DNA from: JBBRTJ01 sp038244535
Lineage (GTDB): Bacteria > Actinomycetota > Acidimicrobiia > Acidimicrobiales > Ilumatobacteraceae
Assembly (NCBI GenBank): GCA_038244535.1
Contig: JBBRTJ010000066.1
Span: 1-21,850 of the forward strand
Direction: 5' to 3'
Length of the DNA stretch: 21,850 bases
The notes beneath the pieces were generated by a model, which was not told where the DNA came from, ran no database searches, and saw only the letters and a program-made list of their open reading frames with translations. The position numbers and the translations under genes were made by a program. Positions 7,644-14,647 of this stretch are shown piece after piece (positions within the stretch are counted from its first letter, which is position 1; the number at the start of each line of letters is the position of its first letter).

Positions 7644-8786
7644 ATGGTGCACACGCCGACCCGCGGAGAGGTTCCCGTCCGGCTCGGCCCGGGCGTGCCG
7701 ATCACCCCCGGCTACGGGCCCAGCTCGATCAGCCGTCAGCCCTACACCGATCCGGTGCAGTTCGAGCTCGAGCGCGAGAAGGTCCTCAACCGGACCTGGC
7801 TCATCGCGGGCCGCTCGTCCGACATCGCCGGCACGGGCGATTGGCTGAGCTTCGAGAGCCACGGCGAGACCATCGTCGTCACGCGCCAAGCCGACGGCTC
7901 GCTGGCCGCGTTCCAGAACGTGTGCCAGCACCGCGGTCCGTCGATCGTGACCGAGTCGAAGGGCTGTGGCGCCAAGCGCTTCACGTGCCCGTACCACGGC
8001 TGGCTGTACGACACGACGGGCAAGGTGATCGGCGTGCCCGAGCGCGTCGACTTCTCCGAGGATCAGCTCCGCGACCTGCGCGCCCCCGAAGTGGCGGCCG
8101 ACGAGTGGGGTGGCTTCGTGTGGGTGAACCTGGCCGGAGCAGACGCGACCTCGCTGCAATCCTGGATCGGCGGGGACATCATGGTCGACCTCGGCCGGTA
8201 CCGCATGGAGGACATGGAGGTCCTCGAGGTGCTCGCGTGGGACGTGCCGGTCAGCTACAAGGCGATCGTGGACGGGTTCAACGAGATCTACCACACGGCC
8301 GCGCTGCACCACGTGGGGCCCGAGTGGACGAAGTCGGCCAAGGACACCACCTTCCACGTCGTCAACGAGCACAACTACATGTGCTTCGTGCCCCGCGTGC
8401 AGTTCCGCGACGAGCTCGCCCTGGACCCCGACCACCAGAAGTACGCGATCTGTCACTACGTCGTGTTCCCGAACACGGTGTTCAACTGCAACCCCGAGCA
8501 CATCCAGGTCTTCAACCCGATCCCGATCGACGTCGACCGGACCCGCTTCTTGTGCTGGCAGCTCGTGTACAAGGGCGACGACGCCGATCCTGAGTACGCC
8601 GCCTACAAGGAGACGATGCTGGCGCACTGGGAGCGCCTCAAGGTCGTCGTCGGCGAGGACATCGCCATCTACGACCAGCTCGCCCGCACCAAGCGCGCCA
8701 GCGGGTACACGAGAAACCTCCTGTCGGCACGGGAGTTCAAGATCGCCCACTACCACGGCCAGATGGCCGAGATGATCAGGGGCTGA
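7644..8786 (+). CDS. Rieske non-heme iron oxygenase, alpha subunit
   Basis: A 380-residue terminal oxygenase. Rieske ligands are C94, H96 (CQHRG) and C115, H118 (CPYHGW). The catalytic domain has the mononuclear iron histidines H217 and H222 in NEIYHTAALH, the bridging acid D210 before them, and a C-terminal acidic ligand, probably D339 (GEDIAIYDQ). All catalytic residues are present. The ATG at 7644 has GAAGGAG about nine bases upstream. It carries out hydroxylation, dihydroxylation or demethylation in relatives; the substrate is not readable. No ferredoxin or reductase gene is beside it, so electrons must come from elsewhere. Divergence from the TetR-monooxygenase operon, through a shared operator, links it to the Baeyer-Villiger enzyme in one pathway. 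Confidence 0.93.
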   Translation: MVHTPTRGEVPVRLGPGVPITPGYGPSSISRQPYTDPVQFELEREKVLNRTWLIAGRSSDIAGTGDWLSFESHGETIVVTRQADGSLAAFQNVCQHRGPSIVTESKGCGAKRFTCPYHGWLYDTTGKVIGVPERVDFSEDQLRDLRAPEVAADEWGGFVWVNLAGADATSLQSWIGGDIMVDLGRYRMEDMEVLEVLAWDVPVSYKAIVDGFNEIYHTAALHHVGPEWTKSAKDTTFHVVNEHNYMCFVPRVQFRDELALDPDHQKYAICHYVVFPNTVFNCNPEHIQVFNPIPIDVDRTRFLCWQLVYKGDDADPEYAAYKETMLAHWERLKVVVGEDIAIYDQLARTKRASGYTRNLLSAREFKIAHYHGQMAEMIRG

Positions 8787-8879
8787 CGCCCTCGGCCGAC
8801 AGAGATCGGACTCAGAGAACCATCAGCGCGAACGCCGCCTTCCGCATGGCACTGTTGGGCCACAGGGGAGGACTGAGCC

Positions 8880-9563
8880 ATGACCATCCGCACGGTCATC
8901 GAACGCGGACCCAAGGGGAAGCGATCCGTGGCCTTTGGCATCGACTGGCCGGGGTGGAGTCGCGGCGCCAAGAGCGCCGAGCTCGCGGTGGAGACGTTCG
9001 AGTCCTACCGGGAGCGCTACCGGCCGGTCGCCGGTCTGGCCGGAATGGCCCGCGAGTTCGACACGGCCGGACCCCTGGAGATCGTTGAGGACAAGGTCGG
9101 AACCGGTTCGACCGACTTCTGGGGCATCTCGTTCTCGCCCTCCGCCACCGAGCAGGGGCCGCTGGGCGAGGCGGAGCTGGAGCGGGGGATCACGCTCTTG
9201 CGAGCCTGCTGGGCGTACTTCGATGGCGTCGCCTTGCGCGTCTCGCCGGAGATGCGCAAGGGCCCGCGAGGGGGAGGACGCGAGCGCGACCAGATCATCC
9301 GCCACGCCATCCGCACCGAGAGCGAGCAGTTCGCGAAGCAGGTCGGGTTGCGGAACCCAGAGGGCGCGGCGCTCACCGAGGATGGACTGCGGCAGCATCG
9401 CAAGACCTACGTCGAGGCGATGCGCGCGTACAACGCGGGCGAGTTCGATCGGCGCATGCGGTCGTGGACGCTTCCCTTTCTCATCCGTCACTCTGCCTTC
9501 CACACGCTCGATCATGCGTGGGAGATGGAGGACAAGGACCTCTCCACCGACGAGGCGTCCTGA
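8880..9563 (+). CDS. Hypothetical protein, possibly DinB-like
   Basis: A 227-residue protein with GC-rich codon use typical of its neighbours and a good ribosome-binding site (GGGGAGG, nine bases before the ATG). The C-terminal block RHSAFHTLDHAWEMEDKD contains histidines spaced as in the metal-binding four-helix bundles of the DinB/mycothiol-S-transferase superfamily, and much of the protein looks helical. That assignment is tentative: no full set of metal ligands can be placed by eye. It follows the Rieske gene by 93 bp on the same strand, with no clear promoter or terminator between, so co-transcription is possible. Confidence 0.75.
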   Translation: MTIRTVIERGPKGKRSVAFGIDWPGWSRGAKSAELAVETFESYRERYRPVAGLAGMAREFDTAGPLEIVEDKVGTGSTDFWGISFSPSATEQGPLGEAELERGITLLRACWAYFDGVALRVSPEMRKGPRGGGRERDQIIRHAIRTESEQFAKQVGLRNPEGAALTEDGLRQHRKTYVEAMRAYNAGEFDRRMRSWTLPFLIRHSAFHTLDHAWEMEDKDLSTDEAS

Positions 9564-9710
9564 CGCGTGCACGGCGACCAGTTCCTTGGCCGTTCCAACC
9601 CGAGATCGTTCCGACCGGCGCCGTGGGGATGTTGTTCGTCGCCGATTCAGGCGTCAGGTTTCAGAGGTGGCCGATTCGGGGTATCTGACCTTCGGTGGAC
9701 CCCGCCTTGG

Positions 9711-9725
9711 GCCTCCACGGGAGGC
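9711..9725 (+). promoter_or_regulatory. Hairpin sequestering the ribosome-binding site of a small ORF
   Basis: GCCTCC (9711-9716), ACG loop, GGAGGC (9720-9725) form a perfect six-bp stem. Its 3' arm contains the GGAGG Shine-Dalgarno of the ORF starting at 9731, so initiation would depend on opening the stem. The structure is seen in the sequence; regulation is inferred. Confidence 0.5.
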
Positions 9726-9730
9726 GACCG

Positions 9731-9838
9731 ATGAACACGATGAACGCCGCAGGTTCACAGCCGGGCTCGACCGACGGCACCAACGACTGGGGTCGGTACC
9801 TGCATCCGATGACCCCCGCACGACCGGGGTCAGACTGA
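9731..9838 (+). CDS. 35-residue small ORF coupled to the LapA-like gene
   Basis: The ORF starts MNTMNAAGSQPGS and ends in a TGA that overlaps the ATG of the next gene (TGATG, 9836-9840). A GGGAGG Shine-Dalgarno lies six to seven bases upstream, inside a hairpin. The peptide is polar, without a membrane segment or recognisable domain. The next gene has no clear ribosome-binding site of its own, so this ORF may mainly serve to deliver ribosomes to it; it could also encode a real small protein. No homology is recognised. Confidence 0.45.
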   Translation: MNTMNAAGSQPGSTDGTNDWGRYLHPMTPARPGSD

Positions 9839-10083
9839 TGCCCGCGGTTGACGAAGAGCCTCGCCACCACGGGCCGACCACGGCGCAGTTGGTGAGCCTG
9901 GTCGTAGCCGTGGTGCTGATCGTCGTCATCCTCGTGCTCTCGGTGGCCAATCGCCACGACGTGAACCTCGACTACGTCGTGGGGAACGGGGACGTGTCGC
10001 TGCTGCTCGTCATCCTGGTGTCGGCCATCGCGGGCGCCGCCATCGCCGCCATGCTGCGCGCCCGCCGCCACCACCAGCGTTGA
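9838..10083 (+). CDS. LapA-like (DUF1049) two-helix membrane protein
   Basis: An 81-residue protein with two membrane segments: about 18-37 (LVSLVVAVVLIVVILVLSVA) and about 54-73 (SLLLVILVSAIAGAAIAAML), separated by NRHDVNLDYVVGNGDV and followed by a basic tail. The layout, an N-terminal helix, an N-x2-V/D-x3-Y/F loop and a second helix ending in R/H, matches the LapA/DUF1049 family, known in proteobacteria for lipopolysaccharide assembly but of unclear role in actinobacteria. It starts at the ATG that overlaps the stop of the small ORF upstream, which suggests translational coupling. The first promoter is not obvious. Confidence 0.8.
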   Translation: MPAVDEEPRHHGPTTAQLVSLVVAVVLIVVILVLSVANRHDVNLDYVVGNGDVSLLLVILVSAIAGAAIAAMLRARRHHQR

Positions 10084-10091
10084 CCTGCGTC

Positions 10092-10325
10092 AGTGGCCCG
10101 ACCCATGAGAAGCCGCTCGGCGATCTGCGGGTTGGTGAGGCCGTCTGCCGCCAGCGCTACGACCTGCTGCTCAGTCGGCGTGAGAGCGTTCCAGCCGGGG
10201 CTCGGCCGCTTCGTGACGTCGAGCGAGCGGAGCGGCGGGTACGTGACCGGATGGTCCTGGCGGAGCACCTGCCACACCCTTTCCGGGCGACCGAGGTCCT
10301 TCAGACGGTGCGCGCCCTGCGATCG
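10092..10325 (-). pseudogene. Remnant of a cyclase-domain/LuxR-type regulator
   Basis: The minus strand keeps an uninterrupted protein-like stretch without a start or proper end. GAHRLKDLGRPERVWQVL and YPPLRSLD are the usual end of a class III adenylate cyclase domain in actinobacterial regulators. ALTPTEQQVVALAADGLTNP and QIAERLLMGRAT are the first part of a LuxR helix-turn-helix. The recognition helix (normally VKTHLSHVYAKL) is missing; homology stops at about 10092, next to the LapA-like stop, and at about 10325 on the other side. The large ATPase region seen in many such regulators is absent too. This is a leftover fragment, not a gene. Confidence 0.7.
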
Positions 10326-10330
10326 AAACG

Positions 10331-10336
10331 TAGGTT
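10331..10336 (+). promoter_or_regulatory. -10 element TAGGTT for a leaderless membrane-protein gene
   Basis: TAGGTT is followed by six bases (CAGAGC) and the ATG at 10343, the same spacing as at other leaderless starts here. No ribosome-binding site is present. Confidence 0.45.
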
Positions 10337-10342
10337 CAGAGC

Positions 10343-10873
10343 ATGGGTGGCCCGAAGAACGGACTTGGGGCGGTCGCTCGTCGCTGGTGGCCGGTGCCCG
10401 TGATGCTGGCGAGTTCGATCGTGGTCCAGAAGGTGCTCTTCGAAAGCCGCTATGAGGTCTCGGGACACGCCGCGGGTCATCTGACGAGCGCGACGGCCCC
10501 CTTCGGCGCCTTGGCGTTTGCCGCCATCCTGTTGTGGACGACGCCAACAGGTCGGCGTCAGCCCGACGTCCTCATCGCCTGCCTCGCCTGGGTTGCCGCG
10601 ACAGTGCTGGTACTGGTCGGGAACGTCCGAGTTGTGGATGCTCTGGTGGACGCCGGGCTTGGTAGTGCGCCGACGGATGATCTTCCCGATGTCGCCAACC
10701 ACGGACTGGCCAACCTCGCACCCTGGGTGGCGGTCGTCGCGGCGGTCGCGATGGCCGGCGTGTTGTGGCGACGCGGTCATGTCAGCCGGCGAGTCGCGAT
10801 CGGTTCCGCGCTGCTGAGTGAGCGGTATGAGTCCCACGGAGTGGTGGGGTTTCGGGGGTCCACCGTGAGGTGA
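10343..10873 (+). pseudogene. Multi-pass membrane protein, 5' part, truncated by IS insertion
   Basis: The reading frame encodes 176 residues, but only about the first 159 are native; the last residues (ERYESHGVVGFRGSTVR) come from the left end of the insertion element. Membrane segments: about 16-33, 52-66, 75-98 and 127-145. The native frame reaches RRVAIGSALLS and resumes beyond the element as VVFPPWIIPGAGVLVLVV at 12224, so the last membrane helix is lost. The original protein would have had about 200 residues. The family is not recognised. The shortened protein may still be made; function is doubtful. Confidence 0.75.
10831..10852 (+). repeat. Left terminal inverted repeat of the IS256-type element
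   Basis: It reads GTCCCACGGAGTGGTGGG then GTTT, and matches the reverse complement of 12188-12209 except at positions 6, 8 and 19. Confidence 0.8.
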
Positions 10874-10930
10874 GCCATCGGCGTGATCCTTGGTGTGTTC
10901 CGGCAAGAACCACCTGAGGAGGACACACCG

Positions 10931-12166
10931 ATGGCTCTAGATGAGTCTGCCCTGTTCGAGTTGCGTGCTGCGATCGAGGTCGGCCGGGGCGGTGATCTGA
11001 TCCGCCAGTTGGCCCAGTGGGCGTTGCAGCAGCTGATCGAAGCCCAGGCGACCGAGGTGATCGGCGCCGACCGCTACGAACGCAACGACGAGCGCACCAC
11101 GGAACGCAACGGGCACCGGGACCGGCTGTTGTCGACCAAGGCCGGCGACTTGGAGTTGAAGATCCCCAAGCTCCGCAAGGGTTCGTTCTTCCCGACCGTG
11201 CTCGAACCACGCCGACGCATCGACCAGGCCCTGTACGCGGTGGTGATGGAGGCCTACGTGTTGGGCGTGTCGACCCGTTCGGTCGATGATCTCGTCGCCG
11301 CGCTCGGCATCGACGCCGGGATCTCCAAGTCGCAGGTGTCCCGGATCTGCGCCGATCTTGACGTGCGGGTCGCCGCGTTCCGCAACCGCACCTTGGGCCA
11401 CACCGGCTTCGTGTACGTGTACCTGGACGCCACCTACGTCCACGTCCGCGACGACGCCCTCGGCCAGATCGTGTCCCGAGCCGTCGTGGTCGCCACCGGT
11501 GTCACCGCCGAGGGGGGCCGTGAGGTTCTCGGGCTCGATGTCGGCAACTCCGAAGACGAGACGTTCTGGACGGCGTTCCTACGCTCGTTGAAAGCCCGGG
11601 GACTGTCCGGTGTGCGCCTGGTGATCTCCGACGCTCACGCCGGCCTGAAAGCGGCGATCCGAAAGACCATGTCGGGCACCTCGTGGCAGCGATGCCGAGT
11701 CCACTACATGCGCAACCTCCACGCGCTCGTGCCTCGCGCCCACCAAGACATGGTCTCGGCTGCGTTCCGCACGATCTTCGCTCTCGCCGACCCGGCCGCC
11801 GTCGAGGCCCGCTGGGACGAAGTGGCCGACACCCTCGATGCCCGCTTCCCCAAGGCCGCCGCCTCGATGCGCGACGCCCGCCTCGACGTGCTCGCGTTCA
11901 CCCAGTTCCCGTTGGTGCACTGGCGCAAGATCTGGTCGAACAACCCGCTCGAACGACTGAACAAGGAGATCAAGCGGCGCACCAACGTGGTCGGGATCTT
12001 CCCCAACGACCAAGCCGTGATCCGTCTCGTCGGCGCCGTCCTGGCCGACCAACACGACAACTGGATCATCGCCCGCCGCTACCTCACCGACACCTCAATG
12101 GCCGAACTCGACGCCACGCGCGACACTCACATCGGCACCGTCACCGAGCTCACGCCCGGCGACTGA
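10931..12166 (+). CDS. IS256-family (mutator-type) transposase
   Basis: A full-length DDE transposase of 411 residues. Catalytic blocks: first Asp in YLDATYVHVR (about residue 170), second Asp in VISDAHAGLK (about 235), and Glu in SNNPLERLNKEIKRRTNVVG (about 340). The IS256 signature C-x2-H is seen as CRVHYMRNL. The N-terminal EVIGADRYERNDERTTERNG block is also typical. The ATG at 10931 is chosen over an upstream in-frame start at 10883 because GAGGAGG lies eight bases before it and family proteins begin near this point. No frameshift or stop is present. Confidence 0.97.
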   Translation: MALDESALFELRAAIEVGRGGDLIRQLAQWALQQLIEAQATEVIGADRYERNDERTTERNGHRDRLLSTKAGDLELKIPKLRKGSFFPTVLEPRRRIDQALYAVVMEAYVLGVSTRSVDDLVAALGIDAGISKSQVSRICADLDVRVAAFRNRTLGHTGFVYVYLDATYVHVRDDALGQIVSRAVVVATGVTAEGGREVLGLDVGNSEDETFWTAFLRSLKARGLSGVRLVISDAHAGLKAAIRKTMSGTSWQRCRVHYMRNLHALVPRAHQDMVSAAFRTIFALADPAAVEARWDEVADTLDARFPKAAASMRDARLDVLAFTQFPLVHWRKIWSNNPLERLNKEIKRRTNVVGIFPNDQAVIRLVGAVLADQHDNWIIARRYLTDTSMAELDATRDTHIGTVTELTPGD

Positions 12167-12187
12167 CCAAGCACCAAGAGCAACGCC

Positions 12188-12209
12188 AAAGCCCACCACT
12201 CAGCGGGAC
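12188..12209 (-). repeat. Right terminal inverted repeat of the IS256-type element
   Basis: Its reverse complement reads GTCCCGCTGAGTGGTGGG then CTTT, pairing with 10831-10852. It lies 21 bp past the transposase stop codon. Confidence 0.8.
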
Positions 12210-12216
12210 GCTGTCA

Positions 12217-12345
12217 CTGAGCGTGGTGTTTCCCCCTTGGATCATCCCGGGGGCAGGCGTCCTGGTGCTCGTCGTTGCACGTTGCATCGCGCACGAGAGG
12301 ACGTCGACGGCAGCAATGCCAACGACAGCTCTGCCCGCAAGCTGA
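12217..12345 (+). pseudogene. 3' remnant of the membrane protein gene split by the IS
   Basis: Just outside the right end of the element, a frame encodes LSVVFPPWIIPGAGVLVLVV then ARCIAHERTSTAAMPTTALPAS and a TGA. It is a membrane helix with a short polar tail and no start codon of its own. It continues the left fragment, which ends in GSALLS, giving one uninterrupted hydrophobic helix GSALLS-VVFPPWIIPG. This reconstruction is inferred from frame, hydrophobicity and position. Confidence 0.65.
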
Positions 12346-12552
12346 CGACGCTCAGCGCTGACAGCGTTCGATGTACCTCCGCCGCGCCGTTGAAGCCCAC
12401 AGCCGTGCGGGCCGTAGGTTGGCGCGTGAGGACGACGGGACTGTCGAAGGTGATGCGGCGAGTGTGGTCAGCGTTGCTGCGCTCTCAGGCGCTCCGGCCC
12501 GACCGCACGGAAGCTGGCGAGCGGGTCCAACACGTGTGGCACTGCAATCGCC
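12346..12552. other. Non-coding stretch, nothing recognised
   Basis: About 200 bp with only short frames in all directions. No RNA gene, strong hairpin or known protein fragment was seen. It may be decayed sequence between the split gene and the next hypothetical gene. Confidence 0.4.
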
Positions 12553-12897
12553 TCAGTAGTACGACGGAACGTTCTTGGCGAGGTCGCCCGTGTGTGGGCG
12601 CAACTGGATGAGCTCCGCAAGACGCGACTGGATGGCCTGATTCGAAGCCGTATCGGCGAGGAAGCCAAACACGTCGTGCATCAGATCCTCACAGAAGGTG
12701 GGGACGTCGATGACCAGCAGGAGCGTGCCATCCGCAGCCTGGGTTCCCGACGCGTGGATTGTCAAAGGACCAGGCGCCCCAGAGAGGACTTGGTGGTATG
12801 CGTGAACGAGGACGGTGCAAGGCGGATGAAGCCGGATCGCCGAGGGCGTTCGCAGTGGCCACCAGCGAGGACCTTCGATGATGACCACCGACGACAT
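12553..12897 (-). CDS. Hypothetical protein, 114 residues
   Basis: The ATG at 12897 has AAGGA nine bases upstream. The product is not similar to anything I recognise with confidence. The second half, DGTLLLVIDVPTFCEDLMHD and the helical part after it, looks protein-like, with balanced hydrophobic spacing; the first half is proline-rich. There is no signal peptide or membrane segment. Base composition is lower in GC than the housekeeping genes, and it stands between eroded sequence and a secreted repeat protein. It is divergent from the RCC1-type gene with a 76-bp gap. It could be a fragment of a longer gene; moderate confidence that it is translated. Confidence 0.5.
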   Translation of the reverse strand: MSSVVIIEGPRWWPLRTPSAIRLHPPCTVLVHAYHQVLSGAPGPLTIHASGTQAADGTLLLVIDVPTFCEDLMHDVFGFLADTASNQAIQSRLAELIQLRPHTGDLAKNVPSYY

Positions 12898-12909
12898 CAA
12901 CCTGGGTCC

Positions 12910-12937
12910 TTGACAAGCGCATCGGCCGAGGTATGTT
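12910..12937 (+). promoter_or_regulatory. Strong sigma70-type promoter of the RCC1-repeat gene
   Basis: A perfect TTGACA (12910-12915) and TATGTT (12932-12937) are separated by 16 bp, giving a start near 12944 and a leader of about 30 nt with a G-rich ribosome-binding site (GGACGGGGG) before the ATG at 12974. This is the closest match to consensus in the window. Confidence 0.65.
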
Positions 12938-12973
12938 CTCCGTTTTGGTTCTTGTTTCAGGACGGGGGCTCAT

Positions 12974-14647
12974 ATGCAGTTGGTCCAGGGATTCGCTGCG
13001 TTGGCGCTGGTGGCCGGAACGATGGTCGCAGTGGACGCATCACCATCGGGCGCAGCGGTGGTAGCACCGGTGTGGTCCGTCTCAGGTTCGATTGGCGGAA
13101 AGGTGGTCTCGTCCGGCAAGACCAGCGTCCCGGCCATGTCGTATTCGTTGAAGGGCAACGCGGTCTACACCGACCAGACCTGGGATTTTCACGCGACCGC
13201 GCTGATCTCCGGCACCGTGACGTTGCCCTATGACTGGTCAGGTCTCCACCAGTACAACGGAGTGGTCACCCACCTGGCCGCTTACGTCAACCACGCCGGG
13301 GTGGTCACCACCACACCGCTGGTGGCCCAAGGCCCGGTGAACTGTTGCACCGCCCCGTCAGCAGGGTTTCACTACACCGGGTCGCTGCGCCTTCAAGTCG
13401 CCCAAGGCGACGTCTACGGGTTCCGCCTCGGAGGCAGCAACACCGACGCAGTGAAGCTGCTGACGGGCAAGTTCACGGTAGGCCCCCCCACTGCCATCAC
13501 GGCGCGGGCGTTGGTAAAGGCCGGGACCGCCGGCCTGGGCTTGGCCGTGGCGGTGAAGGTGGTCGCGCTGACACCATGGTCGGGGGTCCCCAATGGCCTC
13601 GTGACGGTGTCCGAGGGCACCACCAACTTGGGCGGCGCCTACCTCAGTGGCGGTGAGGCCACCGTCATCGTCACTGTCGCCAACACCGGACCACATCGGC
13701 TCACCGTCAAGTACGCCGGCAACTCCTCCTACGCCACCTCGACCACCGCAGCCACCACCACCCACGGCTACGACATCGCTGCCGGTTACGCACAGAGCTT
13801 GGTGTTGAAGTCCGACAGCACCGTCGCGGCCTTCGGCTGCAGCAGCGCTGGGGAGTGCTCCGTGCCAGCCGGTTTGAACGGCGTCACCGCCATCGCTGCC
13901 GGTTTCGCACACAGCTTGGCGTTGAAGTCCGACAGCACCGTGGTCGCCTTGGGGTGCATCGGCTACGACTTTGGGCAGTGCTCCGTGCCGGCCGGGTTGA
14001 GCGGTGTCACCGCCGTCGCCGCCGGCGCTTTCCACAGCTTGGCGTTGAAGTCCGACGGCACCGTGGTCGCCTTCGGCTGCGGCTTGTTCGGCGACGCCGG
14101 GCAGTGTGCGGTGCCGGCCGGGTTGAGCGGTGTCACCGCCATCGCCGCCGGCAAGTCCCACAGCTTGGCGTTGAAGTCCGACGGCACCGTGGTCGCCTTC
14201 GGGTGTCTCTTCGGCAGCGACTATGGGCAGTGTGCGGTGCCGGCCGGGTTGAGCGGTGTCACCGCCATCGCCGCCGGCTACACCCACAGCTTGGCGTTGA
14301 AGTCCGACGGCACCGTGGTCGCCTTCGGCTGCGGCTTGTTCGGCGACTGGGGGCAGTGCACGGTGCCGGCCGGGTTGAGCGGCGTCACCGCCATCGCCGC
14401 CAGTGGCTACACCGGTGGCTTCCACAGCTTGGCGTTGAAGTCTGACGGCACCGTGGTCGCCTTCGGGTGCTTCGGCGCCGGCAACGACGTTGGGCAGTGC
14501 ACGGTGCCGGCCGGGTTGAGCGGTGTCACCGCCATCGCCGCCGGGGCTAACCACAGCCTGGCCTTGAAGTCCGACGGTACGGTGGTCGCCTTCGGCTGCG
14601 GCGGCTTGTTTGGCGACTACGGGCAGTGTGACGTGACCGGGATCTAG
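12974..14647 (+). CDS. Secreted Ig-like and RCC1-repeat protein
   Basis: A 557-residue protein. The hydrophobic N terminus (GFAALALVAGTMVAV, then ASPSGA) acts as a probable signal peptide, although it lacks an early positive charge. Residues to about 175 are a beta-rich region of unknown family. About 178-258 form an Ig-like repeat (VTVSEGTTNLG ... HRLTVKYAGNSSYATSTTA), of the Big_3 type. From about 270 to the end, seven RCC1-type repeats follow the pattern G-V-T-A-I-A-A-G-x-x-H-S-L-A-L-K-S-D-G-T-V-V-A-F-G-C with a second Cys before V-P-A-G-L. RCC1 repeats usually build a seven-bladed propeller, so seven is a complete ring. The paired cysteines, one per blade edge, are unusual and could form disulfides outside the cell. 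No anchor motif or C-terminal helix is present, so the protein is probably released or loosely bound. The role is unknown; adhesion or binding is a guess. Confidence 0.82.
   Translation: MQLVQGFAALALVAGTMVAVDASPSGAAVVAPVWSVSGSIGGKVVSSGKTSVPAMSYSLKGNAVYTDQTWDFHATALISGTVTLPYDWSGLHQYNGVVTHLAAYVNHAGVVTTTPLVAQGPVNCCTAPSAGFHYTGSLRLQVAQGDVYGFRLGGSNTDAVKLLTGKFTVGPPTAITARALVKAGTAGLGLAVAVKVVALTPWSGVPNGLVTVSEGTTNLGGAYLSGGEATVIVTVANTGPHRLTVKYAGNSSYATSTTAATTTHGYDIAAGYAQSLVLKSDSTVAAFGCSSAGECSVPAGLNGVTAIAAGFAHSLALKSDSTVVALGCIGYDFGQCSVPAGLSGVTAVAAGAFHSLALKSDGTVVAFGCGLFGDAGQCAVPAGLSGVTAIAAGKSHSLALKSDGTVVAFGCLFGSDYGQCAVPAGLSGVTAIAAGYTHSLALKSDGTVVAFGCGLFGDWGQCTVPAGLSGVTAIAASGYTGGFHSLALKSDGTVVAFGCFGAGNDVGQCTVPAGLSGVTAIAAGANHSLALKSDGTVVAFGCGGLFGDYGQCDVTGI
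13796..14640 (+). repeat. Seven tandem RCC1-type repeat units in the coding DNA
   Basis: The conserved AGCTTGG... (AGCCTGG in the last) block begins at 13796, 13913, 14036, 14162, 14288, 14426 and 14555. Units are 117, 123, 126, 126, 138 and 129 bp, all multiples of three. Units 3 to 7 carry GACGG in GTCCGACGG and are nearly identical; units 1 and 2 carry GACAG and have diverged more, suggesting later duplication or conversion of the 3' units. Confidence 0.9.

Larger units (their letters stand above)
10831..12209 (+). mobile_element. IS256-family insertion sequence, about 1.38 kb
   Basis: One transposase gene is bounded by 22-bp imperfect inverted repeats at 10831-10852 and 12188-12209 (19 of 22 positions match). 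The element splits a membrane protein gene. The exact outer ends are uncertain: flanking sequence shows only a near repeat CTGAGTG (10814-10820) and CTGAGCG (12217-12223), so the ends may lie some bases beyond the matched repeats. The single intact transposase suggests that it is or was recently active. Confidence 0.88.

Noticed and set aside
12371..12559. A 62-codon plus-strand ORF after the IS
   Set aside because: No ribosome-binding site, no recognisable protein features, and it overlaps the end of the minus-strand hypothetical gene.
13796..14640. Direct repeats resembling a CRISPR array
   Set aside because: Units are 117-138 bp, all multiples of three and translate to RCC1-type repeats; there are no short repeats with unique spacers and no cas genes.
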